From Cudoniella acicularis (taxonomy: Eukaryota; Ascomycota; Leotiomycetes; Helotiales; Helotiaceae), in contig JAAMPI010000821.1 in NCBI GenBank assembly GCA_013054445.1, positions 1 to 25,029 of the forward strand: a stretch of 25,029 nucleotides of DNA, written 5' to 3'. Below, piece by piece: positions 21,592-25,029 of this stretch; within the stretch, counting starts at the first letter, position 1; each line of letters opens with the position of its first letter. Made by a program: the position numbers and the translations under genes. The notes beneath the pieces were generated by a model. The model did no database searches and was not told the origin of the DNA. It saw only the letters and a program-made list of their open reading frames with translations.

Positions 21592-22260
21592 AGGCTAAGC
21601 AAGTAACCTATCTCTAAACCTTATTATAAGACGATTACGGCTAAAGATATAGCCCGACTATATATTAAGAGCCTAGAACTATAATCCTTAATGTTAGAGG
21701 TTTCTTACCGATATTACTCCGGACATCCGGCGGCTACCTAAGCCACGTGATAGGCGCCACCTAGCAGGTAAGCGAGCTATATTATAACTTTATAAATAAG
21801 ATTAGTATTAATATTAGATCTATCTTTAGAAAGCTCTTTTTCTAGGGTTATATTTATCTATTTATCTAGATTTAGTCTTCTAGTTTAATACTTATAATAT
21901 ATAGTTTTATATATAAGAAAGTCTTTATAAGATAGAAAGATATATAAATTAATAAAAGTAACCTATAGCTTTATTAAGTTTTTAATAAGGTTCTAATAAG
22001 ATAATATAAAATTTATATTAATATAAAGATAAAAAGATATAATATCTATCTTTTTAAGCGATATTATATCTCTTAATAGCTAAAAATTTCTATATAGAAT
22101 AAAATATTAATTTAGAAAAGAAAAGTTAAACTTAATAGTAGGGAAAAGAATTAAAGGCTAATTTTAGATTAGATAAGATAAATATTTAGGATTCCTAGCT
22201 AAGGGAAGAGGGGCCTTTTCAGGCCTCTTGTTAAAAGTTAATGATTTCTAGTAAGTATAT
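21592..22260. repeat. AT-rich island, probable RIP-degraded repeat relic
   Basis: Starting directly after the N at 21591, and most strongly from about 21770, the sequence is poor in C and G and consists of short TTAGA, AAGATA and TATAAT words without any open frame of note. Such islands in filamentous ascomycetes are usually transposons mutated by repeat-induced point mutation. It ends near 22200-22260 in GC-richer DNA with an AGAGGGGCC/GGCCTCT hairpin at about 22207-22230. No element family can be named. Confidence 0.55.
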
Positions 22261-22282
22261 GAATAGAGTGAGTAGGCCTGAA

Positions 22283-22312
22283 TAAACCTAAGTAAACCTA
22301 AGTAAACCTAAG
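22283..22312. repeat. Decamer tandem repeat TAAACCTAAG x3
   Basis: Three exact copies of TAAACCTAAG, flanked by two GGCCTGA words (about 22275 and 22328) and a CCGGGCCTCAG. It lies between the AT-rich island and the lectin remnant, perhaps as the terminal part of an element. Confidence 0.7.
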
Positions 22313-22384
22313 CTAAAGCTGAGTTGGGCCTGAGCCGGGCCTCAGTAAAGGCGGCGCTGCTCATGTGAGATATAGAGTTGGGAA

Positions 22385-22687
22385 ATGGAAACATTCCCGT
22401 CATATAACACTAAGGGCCTGCGTTCTGAAGATGAGCCGCAGCTTCACGACTCAGGCAAGGTCGAGTTTACAAGAAAACTTTTCGCATGGGCCCCAACTGT
22501 GCTAGTTGGCATCAACGAGTTCAACATCGACGGTAGGTAGGGTACGGCCCTTAGGTGTGTTGCTAGAACTAGTGATGTCACTAAAACTGGTTTCACTTGG
22601 GAATTGAACTCATGGAAGGATACTGTAAAGTATTCAGTAGGGGCCTCGTACCTTGCACTCGACAACGGGCCAACCGATACTAATTAG
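22385..22687 (+). pseudogene. H-type lectin domain frame with an internal stop
   Basis: One frame of 101 codons runs from an ATG at 22385 to a TAG at 22685-22687, interrupted only by a TAG at 22538-22540 (codon 52). Before it reads KLFAWAPTVLVGINEFNID; after it reads ARTSDVTKTGFTWELNSW and DTVKYSVGASYLAL. These match the two halves of the H-type lectin domain (Helix pomatia agglutinin/discoidin family): the P-x-V-x-V-G/W-L-N strand, the S-D-V-T-K-T-G-F-T strand and the SW-x-DT-x-x-YS-x-G-x-S-W/Y end. The family forms trimeric six-strand beta sandwiches that bind GalNAc/Gal sugars. Spacing across the stop is what the family expects, so no intron is needed and a single nonsense change is the likely cause. 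There is no signal peptide. A sequencing error, or stop readthrough, cannot be excluded from one copy. Confidence 0.72.
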
Positions 22688-22697
22688 CTATATTAAA

Positions 22698-23672
22698 CTA
22701 CAAGGCTTGCAAAGGGTCACAATTGAACAGCATGTTATATAGTACATCGCCTCCGCCCGCTTCTTTTCGACGCATCCGCTGTTGCTCGGCATCCATTAAC
22801 GGCTTCATTACTTCTTTTCTTCCTTTGAGCTTGGCTGTTTGTAGCGGGGTCCAATGCTTATTCCCAGAAGTGGATGCAATATCAGCACCTGCATCAAGTA
22901 ATCTTTGCACAGCGTCTATATGCCCTCCCGCTGCAGCAGCAGCCAGTGCCGTGTAACCATTATAATAACTCCCCTTGGCGTTCACATCAGCACCAACCTT
23001 TAGAAGCCGCTCTATCAATCCAATATTGCCCACCGAAGCAGCTGCTTGCAATGCCGTCAAGCCTTTATATTTGGGAACACCTTGATTCACGTTCGCTCCT
23101 GCAGCGAGCAGCATCTCCACAATATCAACATGTTGTTGCTCCACCGCAGCTTGGAGTACCGTCCGCCCAAAGTTATGAGCCGGCGGCGCATGGATATCAG
23201 CACCTTCGTCCAAGAGCCTTCTCAGGATACCAACATGTCCGCCTTCAGCGGCAGCTTGCAATGCCGTCCGTCCACTGTACCGAGCAGCGGGCAGTTTCAC
23301 GTCCGCACCAGCTGCGATCAATCGTTCAACGATATTGAGATGTCCCGCCTTCGCAGCCAACACGAGAGCTACGTGCCCGCCATTATTTCCTCCTGGGGCG
23401 TCTACGTGTGCGCCAGCGGCGAGGAGCTTTTCCACGACTGGTAGATGGCCATACAGAGAGGCGGCTTGGAGCGCGGTCTTGCCGTACCATCCTTTGGGGG
23501 TTTCGTTAGGATCTGTGTTGTGGGCAAGCAGCGTTGAGACGAGGGCGAGGTCGCCGTGTGTGGAGGCCAGCTGCAGAGGGGTGAAAGTGTCTTCTGCTTC
23601 GGGCGCTTCCTCTTCCTCCTCTGCTAGTTCTTGTCTAGCCGTCGCCGGAGCCTTATTTTTTTTTGCACGATC
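22698..23672 (-). pseudogene. Ankyrin-repeat protein fragment (fungal NLR-type repeats)
   Basis: An open minus-strand frame from just after a TAA (23675-23673) to a TAG at 22700-22698, 324 codons, with no ATG before the middle of the repeats. It encodes an acidic linker (EEEEE) and about eight ankyrin repeats of 35 residues, not the usual 33. Examples are GKTALQAASLYGHLPVVEKL, GRTALQAAAEGGHVGILRRL and YTALAAAAAGGHIDAVQRLL, each with a LLxAGADV turn. The last repeat is partial, followed by a charged tail. Such long, similar TALQAA repeats are typical of the C-terminal sensor arrays of fungal NACHT/NB-ARC (NLR-like) and HET-related proteins, but no nucleotide-binding domain is present here. Upstream the same frame is open again from 23810 to 23676 between a TAG and the TAA. 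It may be a decayed gene, or an exon whose upstream splice I could not place (candidate TAG acceptors exist just inside the frame). Confidence 0.65.
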
Positions 23673-24716
23673 TTATTGTCTCAGGCATCGCTCAATGACG
23701 AGACAGCTTCGATGTTCGGGTGAGATGGGGCGGGACTTGATGATCAGCCGGTCGGCTCTCAGGACAGCAGATTTGGGACGTTTGAACAACCCACGTGAGG
23801 CTTTGGAGTCCTAGTCGACCGCTTTGGTATGAATACCTGTCAATTTGCGATGACAGAGTTACGGCACCTCGAAATACCTACGAGTATCTGCCTGCATCTG
23901 TCAATCGAGGTGCGAGATCCAATTTAACTTCTCGGCGCTGTCTGCAGGGCTAAAGAGGGGCACCGTCAGCAATGAATCCTACAACTTATCTTATCGGACT
24001 GCAGGTTGATCTGTTTGGCAGGTGACGCTTCATATGCGGAAAAACACGAAGGGGGGCTTGTTCTGTGCATAATGCATGGAAGCAGTTACCCTCGACTAGT
24101 GATGAGCCTTGTAACCCCACAATCGCCCTTGATCCTTGTTGTATCCCTAACCTGCAGGTGCATGCAGTTCTGAATACCGCCAGTGCCCATGGCGCCAGGC
24201 TAGCGTCGAAGCTTTCGACCCCGCAATCCCTTTGCTTAAGGTTCAAGCAAGGAGAAAGTTGCGCCGCACACGTCAGTATGCACAATGCGGGATTTGTGGA
24301 AGAGGTCATTCGCATCTCTAATTAGCCTTGTCAAATGAGGTTTCATGTTTGATAAGTTAGAATAATTGATTTGTCGTTACGATAAGGTTGCTCTACGGCA
24401 CAGCTAGTGAAGCTCCAAACCTTTCTTCTAGTCACCTACAGCACAGGAATACATGGAGACGCCGGGAAGGGAATTAGGAGGTGCATAGACTACCTAACCT
24501 CCGATGTTCGGAATTCCTTTGGGACTTTGAGCTTCTCGACTTCTACCAGACGAAATTGTCTCCACGGTTCCACGTTGATTGATCGTCTCTTTTCAGCATT
24601 CCCTCTAGAGACCTCTCAATACTTGTCTTCCTACCTTTCCTTGGACTTCTCTTGCTGCACAAAGTCAATCGTCAACAACAGTTTATATCAGTTTGCTGAA
24701 CTGACTTTCGTCAACC
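23673..24716. other. Region upstream of the ankyrin fragment; leader of the last gene
   Basis: Minus strand 23810-23676 is open in the ankyrin frame but bounded by stops and matches nothing known. From 23820 to 24330 I see no gene; open frames are short and unrecognised. The last 150 bases (24590-24716) are pyrimidine-rich with a CAACAACAG and CGTCAACC run up to an ATG, typical of a fungal leader. Confidence 0.4.
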
Positions 24717-25029
24717 ATGTCTTCAAAGCAGGAATATACTCCACCCCCAACAATCAACAAACATAAAAACCATGAAGATGACGACACGCTTGAAAAGTCA
24801 GAGTGGGAAGATTTCAAATCCAAACGACGCCTCCGACCGTCCCACCTCCTAACTTTCATCTCCGGCGTCCTCTTGGGCATCCTCGGCAGCTTCGCAACAC
24901 TCCATCTCACCACCACCATTTCCACCACCCTCAACAAATCTCATCAAAAATCACAACCAGATCGCCCAGAAGAAGCCATCGACGTCTACGGGAACCCCAT
25001 CTCCTCTGGCCCTCGAGACTACGACCCCA
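24717..25029 (+). CDS. N-terminal part of an unidentified single-pass membrane protein
   Basis: Open from an ATG at 24717 (context CAACCATGTC) to the window edge, 104 codons so far. Residues 1-42 are hydrophilic and charged, ending in a basic KSKRRLRP stretch. About 43-66 form one hydrophobic helix (LLTFISGVLLGILGSFATL), then a Thr/Ser-rich segment and a polar region with VYGNPISSGPRDYDP at the edge. Basic residues before the helix suggest a type II topology, with the C-terminal part in the lumen or outside. Proteins of this layout include DUF3328/UstYa-like enzymes and glycosyltransferases, but no diagnostic motif is present in the visible part. No intron so far. The gene is truncated only by the window. 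Confidence 0.7.
   Translation, partial: MSSKQEYTPPPTINKHKNHEDDDTLEKSEWEDFKSKRRLRPSHLLTFISGVLLGILGSFATLHLTTTISTTLNKSHQKSQPDRPEEAIDVYGNPISSGPRDYDP

Noticed and set aside
22533..22566. Possible intron hiding the TAG in the lectin frame (GTAGGT to a TAG acceptor)
   Set aside because: At 22-34 nt it would be shorter than any intron in the window (minimum 47), and removing it would delete residues that the lectin family needs for correct spacing.
23335..23814. 159-codon plus-strand frame over the ankyrin region
   Set aside because: Antisense shadow of the ankyrin repeats; Ser/Ala/Cys-rich translation without a domain.

Overview
The window is nuclear DNA of a filamentous ascomycete (Pezizomycotina). 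The evidence is many short spliceosomal introns (47-146 nt) with GT..AG ends and CTAAC/CTGAC-type branch sites, a fungal Zn2Cys6 regulator, a Cbp4 assembly factor, a Chs4/Skt5-type chitin synthase regulator, and AT-rich islands that look like old repeats mutated by RIP. A class such as Leotiomycetes is only an impression. One undetermined base (N) lies at 21591. I spliced all genes by eye from frame continuity, splice signals and family resemblance; no alignment was run.

Layout. 1-1317: a GC-rich repeat with a hairpin, then AT-rich DNA without a gene. 1318-5396: a Zn2Cys6 transcription factor (+) tail-to-tail with an intronless FAD monooxygenase (-), whose upstream region carries three CGG-N2-CCG palindromes in 35 bp. 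7039-9339: a peroxisomal Prx5/PMP20-type peroxiredoxin (-) and a DUF1348 protein (+), divergent. 10225-13434: three nuclear genes for mitochondrial proteins, namely complex I subunit NDUFA2 (-), mitochondrial pyruvate carrier MPC2 (+) and bc1 assembly factor CBP4 (-). NDUFA2 and MPC2 share a 455-bp divergent promoter region. NDUFA2 is in three small exons and is easily missed by an ORF scan. 14993-18327: a large Chs4/Skt5 homologue with a disordered Pro/Gln/Gly/Tyr-rich half, Sel1 repeats and a C-terminal CAAX box. 19971-21075: a four-exon secreted Cys-rich protein (-).

From about 21590 the window becomes accessory in character: an AT-rich island of repeat-relic type, decamer repeats, an H-type lectin reading frame broken by one TAG (+), and an array of about eight 35-residue ankyrin repeats (-) with in-frame stops upstream and no start codon. 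These two remnants end 10 bp apart. The last 313 bases are the start of an unidentified single-pass membrane protein that runs off the edge.

Functionally, the middle is core housekeeping: respiration, pyruvate import, peroxide defence and cell-wall synthesis. The left end may be a small regulator/enzyme pair. The right end looks like a decaying recognition locus beside a secreted protein. No rRNA, convincing tRNA or CRISPR was seen.
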